Source of the DNA: Oscillibacter sp. 1-3
GTDB taxonomy: Bacteria > Bacillota > Clostridia > Oscillospirales > Oscillospiraceae
NCBI RefSeq assembly: GCF_000403435.2
Contig: NZ_KE159703.1
Coordinates: forward strand, 1,047,033-1,111,032
Direction of reading: 5' to 3'
DNA length: 64,000 nucleotides
In this document: in pieces, positions 25,645 through 33,510 of the stretch
How positions within the stretch are numbered: position 1 is the stretch's first letter
How the letters are laid out: every line of letters begins with the position of its first letter
Notes under the pieces: generated by a model
Databases searched by the model: none
What the model was told of the DNA's origin: nothing
What the model saw: only the letters and a program-made list of their open reading frames with translations
Translations under genes and position numbers: made by a program

Positions 25645-25657
25645 AAGAATTGATCTG

Positions 25658-25750
25658 CCGGACGACGGCAAAAGAAAAAAAGCCGTCGTACAGCACAACT
25701 TGTCACGCTCTGAAATGACGGCTTTTGAGAAATCGAAAGCCGTCATTTTT
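25658..25750 (+). terminator. Two hairpins after the ABC permease gene
   Basis: The first hairpin is ACGACGGC / GCCGTCGT around an A-rich loop (about 25662-25689). The second is AAATGACGGCTTT (25713-25725) with AAAGCCGTCATTTTT (25736-25750), a good terminator with a T-run. The sensor/exporter operon probably ends here, with a regulated leader following. Confidence 0.7.
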
Positions 25751-25783
25751 GTATTCAAAGGCGGTATATAGGAGGATGCCGCT

Positions 25784-25834
25784 ATGCAGATAAAGGTGGA
25801 TAGGCACTTGTCAAAAAAAGCCTGCCTCCCGTAG
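25784..25834 (+). CDS. 16-codon leader ORF in an attenuator-like hairpin
   Basis: MQIKVDRHLSKKACLP follows AGGAGG at eight bases. GGATGCCGCTA, covering the region from the ribosome site to the ATG, pairs perfectly with TAGCGGCATCC just after the stop codon. A similarly placed short ORF with the same AGGAGG-xx-GCCGCT-ATG context and a T/L-SKKA motif occurs at 59691 in the outer element. It is probably a regulatory leader for the sigma-like genes that follow. The remaining sequence to 26019 shows no other gene. Confidence 0.45.
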   Translation: MQIKVDRHLSKKACLP

Positions 25835-26019
25835 CGGCATCCCCTACCCATGTTTGCGAAAATAGTCGTTTTCTGACGGCTCATACTGTTATGTCCCGCG
25901 CCCGAATGGTCTTGCACCATGCGGGCGCTTTTCTGTTTCTGGGCCAGCGATGCCAGCCTCGCTGCCGCTCTCCGCCCCCCTCCGTTCAGACCTCAAAAAT
26001 CTGAACGGAGGAAAGGACG

Positions 26020-26418
26020 ATGGAAATTACCATCAAAATCAACGGGCGGTTCATGTCCGTTGAGGTCAGCGCCGAGGTTGCTGACTATCTGGAACAGGCC
26101 AAGCGGAACAATCGGAAACTCTACCGGGAGCGTCAACGGTATTGGGATGGGCGCGAGTGTGACGAGTACATAATCGCTACCGAGGGCCGCTTGCCCTATT
26201 GCGCCACCCCGGAAGAATTGGTCTGCCAGCGGGAAACGCTGGATGAAATTCTGGCAGTGCTGGCACTTTGCACCGATACCCAGCGGGAGCGGTTCTTGCT
26301 CTATGCGCTGTACGATTTTAATTGTGCCGAGATTGGGGAAATGTGCGGATGCTCGAAACAGGCTGTGCAGTTGAGCATTGAGGCCGTCCGCAAAAAGTTT
26401 TTCAAAATCTTTCGGTAA
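26020..26418 (+). CDS. Sigma-70 region-4-like helix-turn-helix protein 1
   Basis: The 132-residue protein has an N-terminal strand pair and an Arg-rich helix (YLEQAKRNNRKLYRERQRYWDGRECDEYI). Its C-terminal part resembles sigma region 4 (LDEILAVLALCTDTQRERFLLYALYDFNCAEIGEMCGCSKQAVQLSIEAVRKKFFK). Such sigma-like proteins occur in threes on Tn4451-like mobilizable elements. GGAAAGGAC lies before the ATG. It is probably an element regulator; promoter targets are unknown. Confidence 0.72.
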   Translation: MEITIKINGRFMSVEVSAEVADYLEQAKRNNRKLYRERQRYWDGRECDEYIIATEGRLPYCATPEELVCQRETLDEILAVLALCTDTQRERFLLYALYDFNCAEIGEMCGCSKQAVQLSIEAVRKKFFKIFR

Positions 26419-26478
26419 ACACCTTGTCGGTAGACCTCCTAAGTGGGCTATAAGGTGAGGGGCATTTGCTCCATCACC

Positions 26479-26514
26479 GGGAGGGACAAGCAGTTTCGGC
26501 TGCTTGTCCCTCCC
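26479..26514 (+). terminator. 15-bp perfect hairpin between sigma-like genes 1 and 2
   Basis: GGGAGGGACAAGCAG, loop TTTCGG, CTGCTTGTCCCTCCC. It has no strong T-run on the plus strand (GTCATTTAGG), so partial termination or mRNA processing is likely. Confidence 0.6.
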
Positions 26515-26532
26515 GTCATTTAGGAGGTCAAA

Positions 26533-26985
26533 ATGAAAGTCATCAATTTGCGGCTCTACTACCCCCACTATGAGCAGGACAAGCTGGTGGAGGTCAGCGA
26601 GGAAGTCTTTGACGTGCTGTGCCAGTCTGTCCGGGAGATGCGGAACTATGAGCGCCGCAAACGGTATCACCGGGCCTATTACTCGCTGGACGCTTTCGAC
26701 TGGATGGAGAACTATGCGCTGGAACACAGCCCCTCCCCGGAGCAGCTTGTCATGCTGGCCGAGGAACGGGCCGAGCATGACCGGCTGGCCGCTGCTTTGC
26801 GGGAGGCTCTGGCCTACGCCACCCCCACCCAGGCCCGCCGTCTCTGTGCCTACTACCTGGGCGGGCTGACCCAGCAGCAGATCGCAGACCGGGAGCGCGT
26901 CCACAATAGCAACGTGTGTCTGTCTATCCGCCGTGGCCTGTGCAACCTCCGCCGCTACTACGCAGACCACCTCCAAGGAAAGTGA
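26533..26985 (+). CDS. Sigma-70 region-4-like helix-turn-helix protein 2
   Basis: The 150-residue protein opens with INLRLYYPHYEQDKLVEVSEEVFDVL, similar to the opening of the next gene. It ends with a sigma region 4-like HTH: LREALAYATPTQARRLCAYYLGGLTQQQIADRERVHNSNVCLSIRRGLCNLRRYY. The middle EHSPSPEQLVMLAEERAEHDRL resembles region 4.1 of sigma factors. AGGAGG precedes the ATG. The pair with the following gene looks like a duplication. The likely role is regulating element genes; this is inferred. Confidence 0.7.
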   Translation: MKVINLRLYYPHYEQDKLVEVSEEVFDVLCQSVREMRNYERRKRYHRAYYSLDAFDWMENYALEHSPSPEQLVMLAEERAEHDRLAAALREALAYATPTQARRLCAYYLGGLTQQQIADRERVHNSNVCLSIRRGLCNLRRYYADHLQGK

Positions 26986-26992
26986 GGGCGGC

Positions 26993-27454
26993 ATGGCAAT
27001 CATCAATTTACGCAAGCACTACTACCCGCTCTACACAAAGGACACGTTTGTGGAAGTGCCGGACGAGGTTGCCGCCGTTATGGAGGAATGTCGGCTCTAC
27101 GAGAACCGGCAGGAGGGCCGGAAAAGTTACTATCACGTTTATTCCATAGATTGCAGCCCCGGCATCGAGAACCACGCCATGTTTTTGGTACAGTCCCCGG
27201 AGGATTTGATTATTCGGGAAATCGACGAGGCCGCTGAAGAACTGCTGTTGGAGCATTTAGCGGAGGCTATCACTCACCTGTCCCCCACCCAGGCGCGGCG
27301 GCTCTATGCCCGGTATGCCTTGAAGAAAAAGTTTCGAGAGATTGCGGCGGACGAGGGCATCAGCGGAAGCTGTGCCTGTGACAGCGTGACCGGCGCACTC
27401 AAAAAATTACAGAAGATTTTTGCCAAAAATGGCTGGCTGGAAAAGGAGGATTGA
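26993..27454 (+). CDS. Sigma-70 region-4-like helix-turn-helix protein 3
   Basis: The 153-residue protein begins MAIINLRKHYYPLYTKDTFVEVPDEVAAVM, paralogous to the start of the gene before it. It ends with a degenerate region 4 (LAEAITHLSPTQARRLYARYALKKKFREIAADEGISGSCACDSVTGALKKLQKIF). The ATG at 26993 is seven bases after the previous stop with only GTGAGGG as ribosome site, so coupled translation is likely. It forms an operon with the DUF3847 gene. Confidence 0.7.
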   Translation: MAIINLRKHYYPLYTKDTFVEVPDEVAAVMEECRLYENRQEGRKSYYHVYSIDCSPGIENHAMFLVQSPEDLIIREIDEAAEELLLEHLAEAITHLSPTQARRLYARYALKKKFREIAADEGISGSCACDSVTGALKKLQKIFAKNGWLEKED

Positions 27455-27459
27455 CAGCT

Positions 27460-27729
27460 ATGGGCAAGCCCCAGGAGGAACAGGAGGTCGAAAAGAAAAT
27501 CGGCCAGTTGCGGAACCGACAGAAGATTTTGCTGAACCGAAAACGGAGTGAGGAACACCGGGCGAGGACGCACCGGCTGATTGGCCGAGGCGCTATTTTG
27601 GAGGCCGTCTTTCCCGCTGTCGTTGATATGGAGGGTGAGGAAGTCAAGGCATTTTTGATTGCCCTGTCCCGTCTGCCGGGAGCGAGGGAACTTGCAGAAA
27701 AACCACCGGAAACTGGGGGTGAGAAGTAA
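27460..27729 (+). CDS. DUF3847 small protein
   Basis: The 89-residue helical, charged protein (EEQEVEKKIGQLRNRQKILLNRKRSEEHRARTHRLIGRGAILEAVFP) fits DUF3847, which is found next to MobA relaxases on Firmicute mobilizable elements. It may assist relaxosome assembly in the way MobC-like proteins do, but this is only inferred from position and charge. ATG at 27460 is ten bases after AAGGAGG; a TTG at 27451 is also in frame. It lies directly upstream of the candidate oriT. Confidence 0.65.
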   Translation: MGKPQEEQEVEKKIGQLRNRQKILLNRKRSEEHRARTHRLIGRGAILEAVFPAVVDMEGEEVKAFLIALSRLPGARELAEKPPETGGEK

Positions 27730-27742
27730 TCCCCAGTCCGAA

Positions 27743-27783
27743 TGGCGCACTTATACACCGTCCCGGTGTCGTGCGCCCTGCCG
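27743..27783 (+). other. Candidate oriT of the nested element (MobQ type)
   Basis: The inverted repeat ACACCG (27755-27760), loop TCC, CGGTGT (27764-27769) is followed by C and GTGCGCCCTG (27771-27780). A hairpin followed by a GTGCGCCCT nick region is the hallmark of the RSF1010/pC221-like MobQ/MobA oriT family. It lies about 140 bases upstream of the MobA relaxase gene, where oriT is expected. A second inverse GGCGCAC copy at 27744-27750 makes an outer stem. Confidence 0.65.
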
Positions 27784-27920
27784 GGGGCTGTTGCGTCCTT
27801 CGGACGCGATGGGGGTTGACACCCCCAAACCCCCGCACCCCCGCCAGAAAGTGACACCCGCTGCGCGTCTGTCACTTTCCGGCGGGGCCAATATCCAGCA
27901 CTGAAAGGAGGTGCGTTTTT

Positions 27921-29351
27921 ACGGCAATTTTTCATTGTCCTATCCAGATAATTCAACGGAGCCAGGGCAAGTCCGCCGTGGCCGCTGCCGCCTACCGGAG
28001 CGGTGAAAAGCTGGTGAACGAGTGGGACGGCATGACCCACGACTACACCCGCAAGGGCGGCGTTGTCCATACAGAAATCATGTTGCCCTCTCACGCCCCG
28101 CCGGAGTTTGCAGACCGCTCCACTCTCTGGAACAGCGTCGAGCAAATCGAGAAATCCAGCACCGCCCAGCTTGCCAGGGAAATTGAAGTGGCCTTGCCTA
28201 TTGAACTGTCCAGGGCGGAGCAGCTTGCCCTTGTCCGCTCCTTCGTGAAAGACAATTTTGTTGATGCCGGGATGTGCGCTGACTTCGCCATCCATGACAA
28301 GGGAACCGGCAACCCTCACGCTCATATCATGCTCACCATCCGTCCGCTGAAAGAAGATGGGACGTGGGGCGCAAAGTGCCGCAAGGTTTACGATCTGGAC
28401 GGCCAGGGCCAGCGCATCCCGGACGGCAAAGGCGGCTGGAAAAGCCATCGGGAGGACACCACTGACTGGAACCGGCGGGAGAACGCCGAGAAGTGGAGGG
28501 CGGCGTGGGCGGCTTACACCAACCGGGCTTTAGAGGCCGCAGGCAGGCCGGAGCGCATCGACCACCGCAGCTATAAGCGCCAGGGCGTTGATAAAATCCC
28601 AAGCGTTCACATGGGGCCTGCCGCCAGCCAGATGGAACATCGGGGCATCCAGACGGAGAAAGGCAATATCAACCGGGAAATCGCCGCTGACAACAAACTG
28701 CTGAAAGAAATCAAAGCCCGCATCACCCGCCTTTACAACTGGAGCAAAGAGCAGTCGGCCCAGCCCCATGGCCGGGAGAGTATCATGGATTTTCTTTTTC
28801 AGGCGAGGCAGGACACCGCTCCGACTTCCCGCTATGGCAAGGTTAAAGCACTCAAATCGGACGCAAAACTTTTCAATTTTCTGATGGAGAACGGCATCAA
28901 ATCCATGCCGGAATTGTTTGACAAGGTTGCTGCTATGAACGGCGATTATTACGACTTGCGCGGCAAAATCGTAAAGGCGGAGCGGCGCATTTCCGTCCTG
29001 ACCGAACGACTGGAAATGTGGGCACAGTATCAGAAATACAAGCCCGTCCGCCAAAAACTGGACAAGGTTGCCCCTGCCAAGCGGGAGCAATTCAAGCAAC
29101 GGCACAGCGCCGACCTTGCCCTGTTCGATGCCGCCGTTCGCTATCTGGACACGCTGAAAGCCTCTGGCGAGGCCATCACCCCCAAGGCGTGGAGGGCCGA
29201 GTCACAAAAGCTGACCGCCGAGAAGGAGGCTGACTATCTGAAAATGCGGGCCATGCGGGAGGACATCAAGGCGGTTGAGACTTTGAAAAAGACCGCCGAC
29301 CGGCTTGCCAAGGAGGGCCAGGCCCAGCGCAGGGAGGAACAGGAGCGATGA
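27921..29351 (+). CDS. MobA/MobL-family relaxase with a non-standard ACG start
   Basis: The relaxase of about 476 residues begins AIFHCPIQIIQRSQGKSAVAAAAYRSGEKL, the MobA/MobL N-terminus with the catalytic Tyr in AAYRSG. The His-rich metal motif is in NPHAHIMLTIRPL. It nicks oriT and carries the strand into the recipient through a helper channel. The family start is ATG at this spot. Here the codon nine bases after AAAGGAGG is ACG (27921-27923), and no ATG or GTG lies upstream in frame. GTG at 27978 would delete the first strand. The C-terminal half is coiled-coil-like (residues about 330-470). Confidence 0.85.
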   Translation, partial: TAIFHCPIQIIQRSQGKSAVAAAAYRSGEKLVNEWDGMTHDYTRKGGVVHTEIMLPSHAPPEFADRSTLWNSVEQIEKSSTAQLAREIEVALPIELSRAEQLALVRSFVKDNFVDAGMCADFAIHDKGTGNPHAHIMLTIRPLKEDGTWGAKCRKVYDLDGQGQRIPDGKGGWKSHREDTTDWNRRENAEKWRAAWAAYTNRALEAAGRPERIDHRSYKRQGVDKIPSVHMGPAASQMEHRGIQTEKGNINREIAADNKLLKEIKARITRLYNWSKEQSAQPHGRESIMDFLFQARQDTAPTSRYGKVKALKSDAKLFNFLMENGIKSMPELFDKVAAMNGDYYDLRGKIVKAERRISVLTERLEMWAQYQKYKPVRQKLDKVAPAKREQFKQRHSADLALFDAAVRYLDTLKASGEAITPKAWRAESQKLTAEKEADYLKMRAMREDIKAVETLKKTADRLAKEGQAQRREEQER

Positions 29352-29713
29352 GCGACCGCATACCCCACATGACCTATCCGCAGTTTCGTACCGTTCAGCG
29401 GCTGGTACATAGCTGCTGCAACTACCAGGACGGCAACTGCCTCCTGCTGGATGATGGGGAGGAATGTGTCTGCCCGCAGAGCATTTCCTATTCCCTGATC
29501 TGCCGCTGGTTCCGGGCCGCTGTCCTGCCGCTGGACGGGGAATTGCACGCCGCCCTGCTACCGGCCCCGGCTGTTGGGCGGCGGCGCTGCCGGGAGTGCA
29601 AGCGAATTTTTACCCCGCCCCGGCACAACACTCTGTTCTGCCCTGATTGTGCCACGAAACGGGCCAAGCGGAGCAAAAGGGATTGGGCCAGAAAAAAGAG
29701 GGCTGGTGCGTAG
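29348..29713 (+). CDS. Cysteine-rich VLP-type protein
   Basis: The 121-residue protein contains CCNYQDGNCLLLDDGEECVCPQSISYSLICRWFRAAVLPLD and a C-terminal zinc-ribbon-like CRECKRIFTPPRHNTLFCPDCA, followed by a basic tail. This is the Cys-rich VLP family. A paralogue of about the same length lies beside the outer element's unrelated relaxase at 52054-52422, which ties the family to relaxase function. It overlaps the relaxase stop by four bases (ATGA). The biochemical role is unknown. Confidence 0.72.
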   Translation: MSDRIPHMTYPQFRTVQRLVHSCCNYQDGNCLLLDDGEECVCPQSISYSLICRWFRAAVLPLDGELHAALLPAPAVGRRRCRECKRIFTPPRHNTLFCPDCATKRAKRSKRDWARKKRAGA

Positions 29714-29833
29714 AAAAAGTACCCTCTGAAAACCCGCTTATATCAAGGCTTTCAAAGCCGCCCTCGATAGGGGACCTGTATGTTTCCATTCTGAACCCCT
29801 AAAACGGCCCTCTAACGGCCCACAAATCGGGAG

Positions 29834-30571
29834 GTGAACACGATTGCTGACCACATGACAGCAGACACAAAAATGCCGCCTTACCTACCCTTCCCCCGCT
29901 TTCTGATGGAGGCGGATTTGGCACTGGCTACCAAGCTGGTCTATGCCGTCCTGCTGGATAGGGCGCAGCTCTCCCAGGCCAACGGCTGGGCCGATGCCAG
30001 TGGCCAGATTTACATTGTTTTTCCCATTGTCGAGATTGCCAACGCCATTGACCGCAGCCCCATGACCGTCAAGAACGCATTGAACGAACCGGAGACTGCT
30101 GGTTTGATTGAGCGCAGACGGCGGGGCCAGTCCCAGCCGAACCGCATTTTTGTAAAGATACCTGATGGACAGGATATTGTCCGCTTGATGGACAAAAAAT
30201 TATCCCTCAGACGGACAGAAAATTGTCCTCCTGATGGACAGAAAACTATCCCTTTGATGGACAGAAAATTGTCCACTAATAACCTTACGAGTAACCTGAG
30301 TGAATTACCTGATGTGAGAGAGGGCGCGTGCGCCCGCGCGCGAGGCCGTTATGAGAACGTCTTTCTGACCGAGGCGGAGGTTGCCGAGTTGCAGGCCGAC
30401 TTCCCCACCGTCTGGCAGGAGTACATCGAAAGGCTGTCTGAATATATGGCCTCCACCGGCAAGACTTACAAGAGCCACGCTGCCACCATCCGCCGCTGGG
30501 CCAAGGAGGACAGGCGCAAGGGTAAGGGCGGCATATCCGACTATTCGTGCAAGGAGGGCGAAAGCCTATGA
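29834..30571 (+). CDS. Replication initiator A-like winged-helix protein
   Basis: The 245-residue protein begins with the RepA N-terminal domain (YLPFPRFLMEADLALATKLVYAVLLDRAQLSQANGW, then IYIVFPIVEIANAIDRSPMTVKNALNEPETAGLIERRRRG). A Gln/Lys/Asp linker contains four near-repeats of the D-G-Q/R-K-L/T type (DKKLSLR, DGQKTIPLMDRKLS), and a C-terminal helical domain follows. It presumably binds an origin on the excised element. The GTG at 29834 overlaps its ribosome site GGGAGG, so ATT at 29843 or ATG at 29855 may be used. The stop overlaps the DnaC-like gene by ATGA, suggesting initiator and helicase-loader coupling. Confidence 0.75.
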   Translation: MNTIADHMTADTKMPPYLPFPRFLMEADLALATKLVYAVLLDRAQLSQANGWADASGQIYIVFPIVEIANAIDRSPMTVKNALNEPETAGLIERRRRGQSQPNRIFVKIPDGQDIVRLMDKKLSLRRTENCPPDGQKTIPLMDRKLSTNNLTSNLSELPDVREGACARARGRYENVFLTEAEVAELQADFPTVWQEYIERLSEYMASTGKTYKSHAATIRRWAKEDRRKGKGGISDYSCKEGESL

Positions 30572-31395
30572 GTGACTTTGACAGCATCATCAAGCGTATG
30601 ACCGTGACCCGGCTGGAACCGGGGGACTACACTGGCGAGGACGGCCTTTTGTACTGTGGGAAGTGCCGTACCCCGAAACAGTTTCGCATGGAGGCCCCGC
30701 CGCTGGAGGGCCGCTTGCTCCCCCATCCCTGCCGCTGTGAGCAGGAGAGGCTTGACCGGGAGGCAGCGGAACAGGAAGCGAGGCGTCACCGTCAGGCCGT
30801 AGCGGATTTGAAACGCCGAGGCTTTACCGACCCCGCTATGAGGGAGTGGACATTTGCCAACGACAACGGCAAATGCCCGCAGATGAAACACGCCCGTTTC
30901 TATGTTGAGCATTGGGACACCATGCAGGAGGAAAACATCGGCTATCTGCTTTGGGGCGGTGTCGGTACTGGCAAAAGCTACTTCGCCGGTTGCATCGCCA
31001 ACGCCCTGATGGAGCAGGAAGTGGCCGTCCGCATGACGAACTTTGCCCTGATACTCAACGACCTGACCGCCAGCTTTGAGGGACGCAATGAGTACATAAG
31101 CCGCCTGTGCCGCGCCCCGCTGCTTATCCTTGACGACTTCGGCATGGAGCGCGGGACGGAGTACGGTTTAGAGCAGGTCTACAACGTGATTGACAGCCGC
31201 TACCGCAGCCGCAGGCCGCTGATCGTCACCACCAACCTGTCCCTCCAGGACTTGCAACACCCCCAGGACACCGCCCATGCCCGTATCTATGACCGTCTGT
31301 TGGAAATGTGCGCCCCTATCCGTTTTTCGGGAGAGAACTTCCGCAGGGCAACGGCGCAGGACAAGCTGGCACGTTTGAAAAATTTGATGGACTGA
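30568..31395 (+). CDS. DnaC-like AAA+ ATPase (helicase loader)
   Basis: The 275-residue protein has an N-terminal zinc-binding region (CGKCRTPKQF, then PHPCRCEQERLDREAAEQEARR). Walker A is LLWGGVGTGKSYFAGCIANAL and Walker B is PLLILDDFGMERGTEYGLEQVYNVIDSRYRSRRPLIVTTNLS, with sensor and Arg-finger region RIYDRLLEMC. This is the DnaC/DnaI/IstB loader class. Next to a RepA-like initiator it probably loads the host replicative helicase on the excised circle. Confidence 0.88.
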   Translation: MSDFDSIIKRMTVTRLEPGDYTGEDGLLYCGKCRTPKQFRMEAPPLEGRLLPHPCRCEQERLDREAAEQEARRHRQAVADLKRRGFTDPAMREWTFANDNGKCPQMKHARFYVEHWDTMQEENIGYLLWGGVGTGKSYFAGCIANALMEQEVAVRMTNFALILNDLTASFEGRNEYISRLCRAPLLILDDFGMERGTEYGLEQVYNVIDSRYRSRRPLIVTTNLSLQDLQHPQDTAHARIYDRLLEMCAPIRFSGENFRRATAQDKLARLKNLMD

Positions 31396-31407
31396 AAGGA
31401 GCCGCCT

Positions 31408-31617
31408 ATGGCAAAAGCAAAGGAGCCTGTTATTACCGTCAGCACCGTGTTCGCCGGGAGGCAGACCGACAGGCAAGCCTTTATTGACTTAATCATACAG
31501 AAAAATGAGATTGTGAAATCACAACTTTCCCTTGACGCCGGACGTGCGGCAGGGTATAATGAAATTACTCCAAAACGCGGCATACACAGCGGGATGGAGG
31601 TCAAAAATGAGGACTGA
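31408..31617 (+). CDS. tnpW: TnpW-like small transposon protein
   Basis: The 69-residue protein (EPVITVSTVFAGRQTDRQAFIDLIIQKNEIVKSQL) matches the TnpW-type protein encoded directly before TnpX in Tn4451-like elements. It overlaps the recombinase start by eleven bases. Its role is not established; an auxiliary or directionality role is possible given its position. Confidence 0.72.
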   Translation: MAKAKEPVITVSTVFAGRQTDRQAFIDLIIQKNEIVKSQLSLDAGRAAGYNEITPKRGIHSGMEVKNED

Positions 31618-33262
31618 CACTGTGTATGCTGAACCCTATCCCCAGGAGGTGAGAGCAGCTATCTATTGCCGCTTGTCCAAGGACGATGATTTGAGCGGCC
31701 CCAGCGCAAGCATCCAGAACCAGCGGGAATTGTTGTGCCGCTACTGTGAGGAACAGGGCTGGCGTGTGGCAGGGATTTTCCAGGATGACGGGTACACCGG
31801 CCTGAACATGGAGCGCCCCGACTTTCAGAAGATGCTGGCGGCGGTTGAGCGGAAAATGTTCGATGTGGTCTTGACGAAAGACCTCTCCCGGCTGGGCCGG
31901 AACTATTTGCAGGTGGGCCAACTGCTGGAAGATTTTTTTCCACGGCAGAAGGTACGGTATATCGCTCTGAACGACGCTGTTGACAGCGAGGTTGAGAATG
32001 AGATAACCCCGTTTCGCTCGCTGCTGAACGAGATGTATAGCCGGGATGTGAGCAAGAAAGTCCATTCGTCCTACCTGACAAAAGCTAAGTCCGGCAAGTT
32101 TACCGGCTGTCTGGCCCCCTTCGGCTACCGCAAAGACCCGGAGGACAAAAACCATCTTCTCATTGACGAGGATACCGCATGGATCGTCCGCAGGATTTTT
32201 GAGTGGGCGAAGAATGGCAGCGGCCCCAACCGCATCCGCCGCAGGCTGGAAGATGAAGAAATCCCCTGCCCCGCATGGTGGAACCGGCAAAAGGGATTGC
32301 GCGACCATGTAACCAAGTTTGAACGGGAGAACCCGGAGCGAGGCCGGTTTATCTGGGACTTCACTGCTATCCAGGGTATTCTGGCAAACCCGGTCTACAT
32401 CGGCGCGATTGCCTCTCAAAAGGTCAATTACCGTTTCAAAATCGGCTGGATGGGCGACAAGAAGCGGGAGGACTGGATTATCGTTGAGGGGATGCACGAG
32501 GCCATCATTGACCGGGATACTTACGACATTGTGCAGGAGAAAGTCAAGAGCCGGAAGCGCCCGGACGCATGGGGGAATTTCAGTCTGTTCGCCGGTCTGG
32601 TAAAGTGCGGACAGTGCGGCAGCACCCTGAACATCCGCCGGGCCAATCAGAAAGGCAACGAACGGATTTACACCTGTTCCCGCTACAACAAGTATGGCGT
32701 GGCCCACTGTACCCAGCACCGCATCAAGTATAATACACTCTACAACATCGTGCTGGAACAGATTAGAGCCTGTGCGAGAAAGGCCCTTGCCGATGAACAA
32801 GAGGCAGCGGCCCAGCTCCGGGAGAACTGCCAGGCGGACGAGCAGGCCGAGCGCGAGGCCATCCAGCGGAGCATTGACGAGGACAGCGAACGCATCACCG
32901 CTCTGGAACGTATCATCAGCCGGGTCTATGAGGACATGATTGCCCAGCGCATCAGCGAGGACAATTTCAACCGCATCCTGGAGAACAGCCAGACGGAGCA
33001 GGCCACGCTGAAAAACCGTGTCATGCTGAACCGGGAACGGCTGGCCCAGCAGACCCAGGAGCAGGAGGACAGCACACGCTGGCTGGAAATCATCAAGGAC
33101 TATGCGGACATTCAAGAGCTGGACGCTGTGACGCTGAACAGGCTTGTTCAGAAAATCGTCATTCACGAGGACATAGACGGCGAGACTGTTCGCCAGACTG
33201 TGGAAATCCATTTCAATTTCAACGATAAGGCGGATAAACGCAGGATTATCCGCGAGAAATAA
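31607..33262 (+). CDS. tnpX: Large serine recombinase TnpX-like, integrase of the nested element
   Basis: The 551-residue protein has a resolvase domain with nucleophile Ser in AAIYCRLSKDDDLSG, then VLTKDLSRLGRNYLQVGQ. A recombinase domain follows (FGYRKDPEDKNHLLIDEDTAWIVRRIFEWA). The zinc ribbon is CGQCGSTLNI...YTCSRYNKYGVAHC, and a coiled coil follows near 430-510. ATG at 31607 follows GGAGG and starts the canonical N-terminus. It sits next to the right end of the nested element and should catalyse excision and insertion at the CA dinucleotide in maff2. Confidence 0.92.
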   Translation: MRTDTVYAEPYPQEVRAAIYCRLSKDDDLSGPSASIQNQRELLCRYCEEQGWRVAGIFQDDGYTGLNMERPDFQKMLAAVERKMFDVVLTKDLSRLGRNYLQVGQLLEDFFPRQKVRYIALNDAVDSEVENEITPFRSLLNEMYSRDVSKKVHSSYLTKAKSGKFTGCLAPFGYRKDPEDKNHLLIDEDTAWIVRRIFEWAKNGSGPNRIRRRLEDEEIPCPAWWNRQKGLRDHVTKFERENPERGRFIWDFTAIQGILANPVYIGAIASQKVNYRFKIGWMGDKKREDWIIVEGMHEAIIDRDTYDIVQEKVKSRKRPDAWGNFSLFAGLVKCGQCGSTLNIRRANQKGNERIYTCSRYNKYGVAHCTQHRIKYNTLYNIVLEQIRACARKALADEQEAAAQLRENCQADEQAEREAIQRSIDEDSERITALERIISRVYEDMIAQRISEDNFNRILENSQTEQATLKNRVMLNRERLAQQTQEQEDSTRWLEIIKDYADIQELDAVTLNRLVQKIVIHEDIDGETVRQTVEIHFNFNDKADKRRIIREK

Positions 33263-33365
33263 CTGAATACCGCAACATTAGGCCCGGATAGTAGAGGAAC
33301 CGGGGTGATGCTGACCGAGGATGCCGCCGCCCGCCGTGGGCTGTTTCACCAATTTTGGAATGAAA

Positions 33366-33440
33366 CAGCTTGTCGCCGGTGGAGGCGTGGCCCTGATCGG
33401 CATTACCCTGGTTCCCCTGCTGTCCGGCCTGCTGGGCTGA
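33366..33440 (+). pseudogene. maff2 gene, 3' part
   Basis: The codons QLVAGGGVALIGITLVPLLSGLLG-stop are the conserved C-terminus of Maff2. Joined to 20046-20188 at the CA dinucleotide they restore ...SQGVKQLVAGGG... in frame, giving a protein of about 71 residues with two hydrophobic segments. The rest of 33263-33510 shows no gene. Confidence 0.9.
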
Positions 33441-33510
33441 TGCTTCCCGCTAAATCCCCTTGCGGCCTCCCGCCCCCGGCGGGGGCCGCGGGAAAGGAGG
33501 TGCTTGACCC

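Larger units (their letters stand above)
20187..33365. mobile_element. Tn4451-like mobilizable element nested in maff2
   Basis: The 13.2-kb element is flanked by CA on each side (20187-20188 and 33366-33367). It has imperfect inverted arms: TTGATACCTAAATTGATG inward from 20190 and TTCATTCCAAAATTGGTG inward from 33363 on the complement. It encodes TnpX and TnpW at its right end, a MobA/MobL relaxase with oriT, RepA- and DnaC-like proteins, small sigma-like proteins and a sensor/ABC-export cargo. It has no secretion system of its own, so it depends on a helper such as its ICE host. Confidence 0.9.
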
